Assembly: GCA_021613335.1 (NCBI GenBank)
Contig: JAJTWR010000260.1
Location: 2,535,001 to 2,599,000 of the forward strand
Reading direction: 5' to 3'
DNA: 64,000 bases
From: Whitmania pigra
Lineage: Eukaryota > Annelida > Clitellata > Hirudinida > Haemopidae
Shown: piece after piece, positions 62,680 to 64,000 of the stretch
Layout of the letters: each line of letters begins with the position of its first letter
How positions within the stretch are numbered: the first letter of the stretch is position 1
The notes under the pieces: generated by a model
Seen by the model: only the letters and a program-made list of their open reading frames with translations
What the model was told of the DNA's origin: nothing
The model's database searches: none
Program-made: the position numbers and the translations under genes

Positions 62680-64000
62680 ATGAGTGATACAAAAAGCTGG
62701 ATAGCTGATGAACTTAAACTTGTTGGCTCCTCCGAGCAATCTCTGGTTGAATATTTTAACATTTTGGGTGAAAATTCAAAACCTCCAGAAGAAATTGTTA
62801 AAGCGCTAAAAACATTAAAAAGATAAATGATGAAAAGTTCGCGCATGAATGTGGTGAACTCTTTGCGGACGAACTTTTAACAAAAGTTGAAGCTCGTAAA
62901 GCCGAAGAGACTCGAACTCAAGAAAAAGATGCCATAAACGAACAGTTAAAGTCCTACCAGTCGGTATATGGTCTATGGTGGTGACGAATTTGATGTTCAA
63001 ACCAAGAACAGGCCACAAAGCGGTGATGATGTCAGTGACAATGATGAAAAAAAAGAGATGTCAAATTGACTCACAAAGAAAAGCAAGAAATTGAGTACAA
63101 ATGAACGGTTCATGGATTGGCAAAAGAGCTTAACAATTTGCCAAATGCAGAAAAACTGAATAGATTTATACTATATATATTACCAAATTTTGAACAGGGG
63201 AAATGGGAGTAACAGCACCTGAATGCAGATATGTGTTATTTTGGAGCCAAAGATGCCAAAAAGATTGTGAAAGAATGTGTCCATTTTGGAAGATGGGGTG
63301 GATTTTGTAACGTCATTAGAACCACTTGGTTCTGAAAATGTAGAAAAATTGCTTGGAAGGAAAGATCAATATTCAAAAACCTCAAAGCATTTAAAAATTG
63401 ATCAAACTAGAAAAAGCCTGCCAATTTATACATTTAAAAAAAAATTATTGAAAGCAATTGATGCACATGAAATTCTTATTATTGAGGGCGAAACTGGCTC
63501 AGACAAAACAACTCAGTTGCCCCAATATCTGCTTGAAGCAGGTTATACAGCAAATGGCAGAAAGATAGGCTGCACTCAATCTGGACCAATGCCTCCCATA
63601 TCAGTTGCTAAAAGAGTTTTAAAGGAAATGAGGGTCAAATTGGGTGAGGATGTTGGTTACAACATCAGATTCCAAGATTGCTCATCAAAGAGAACCATTA
63701 TCAAATACATGACTGATGATATGTTTGTACGAGAATTCCAACGTGAACCCGACCTGGCCGGCTACAGTGTCGTCATCATCGACAAAGCTCACGAAAGGTC
63801 ACTTCACACCGACATCCTCTTTGTTTTGGTAAAAGATATTGCCAGATCTTGAAAGGATTTGAAAGATTTAATTTCTGGTGACACCTTAGATACATATAAT
63901 TTTTCTTCATTTATGATGATGCTCCAACTTTTAAAATCCATGGCAGAATATATCCAGTGGATATATATACCATGCTGAAACAAAAGAAGTAAATGTTGTT
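62680..64000 (+). pseudogene. Processed pseudogene of DHX16/Prp2 spliceosomal DEAH helicase (runs off the window)
   Basis: The family encodes the RNA helicase that activates the spliceosome. An ATG at 62680 starts an N-terminal region (SWIADELKLVG and following) that passes through several frameshifts and stops (for example near 62826, 62982 and 63067). At 63277-63852 a 191-residue frame covers the first RecA-like domain: PIYTFKKKLLKAI, then IIEGETGSDKTTQLPQYL, GYNIRFQDCSSKRT and YMTDDM. Key residues are damaged: the Walker A GSGKT is GSDKT, the DEAH box is DKAH, and motif III SAT is altered at about 63877. The frame breaks again after 63852, with homology continuing in other frames. No introns interrupt the homology, which points to a retroposed copy. 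The rest lies beyond 64000. Confidence 0.85.

Overview
This window is nuclear DNA from an AT-rich invertebrate animal. Its genes have many short GT-AG introns, and families such as tetraspanins, Shaw and ERG potassium channels, E2F and globin are all metazoan. Transposon fossils and long simple repeats are abundant. A lophotrochozoan such as an annelid would fit the globin and channel complement, but the sequence alone does not fix the species. Exon boundaries were read by eye from splice sites, reading-frame phase and family homology; no alignment or transcript was available.

Layout. At 1.1-11.0 kb two tetraspanin genes lie in tandem on the minus strand; the second has a 4.5 kb intron filled with plus-strand LINE wreckage and nested short insertions. 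At 12.6-18.3 kb is a three-exon Shaw/Kv3 potassium channel on the minus strand. From 18.3 to 30.6 kb there is no gene I can name. That stretch holds two hAT-like non-autonomous elements, a tRNA-derived SINE, a LINE tail, a 2.9 kb pogo-like element with matching ends, and a TATA box with a possible first exon at 24.2 kb. At 30.6-32.5 kb is a complete third tetraspanin (plus).

At 36.0-44.2 kb is the densest gene block: an E2F transcription factor (plus, with an AT-AC U12-type intron), an ERG-type channel without a PAS domain starting 0.5 kb downstream (plus), and an RRP1/Nop52 ribosome-biogenesis gene that converges on it (minus). At 50.0-53.8 kb is a globin (minus) with a predicted N-myristoylation signal. 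From 54 to 64 kb the sequence is mostly satellite-like repeats and dead mobile elements: an ACTC array, a DELIDN-coding 18 bp array, a gypsy integrase relic and a hAT transposase tail. It ends in an intronless, broken DHX16/Prp2 helicase copy that runs off the edge.

The genes do not form a pathway. The three tetraspanins share one intron-phase plan and are clearly related, and the two channels are independent members of the voltage-gated potassium channel superfamily. Mobile DNA and simple repeats account for most of the space between and within genes.
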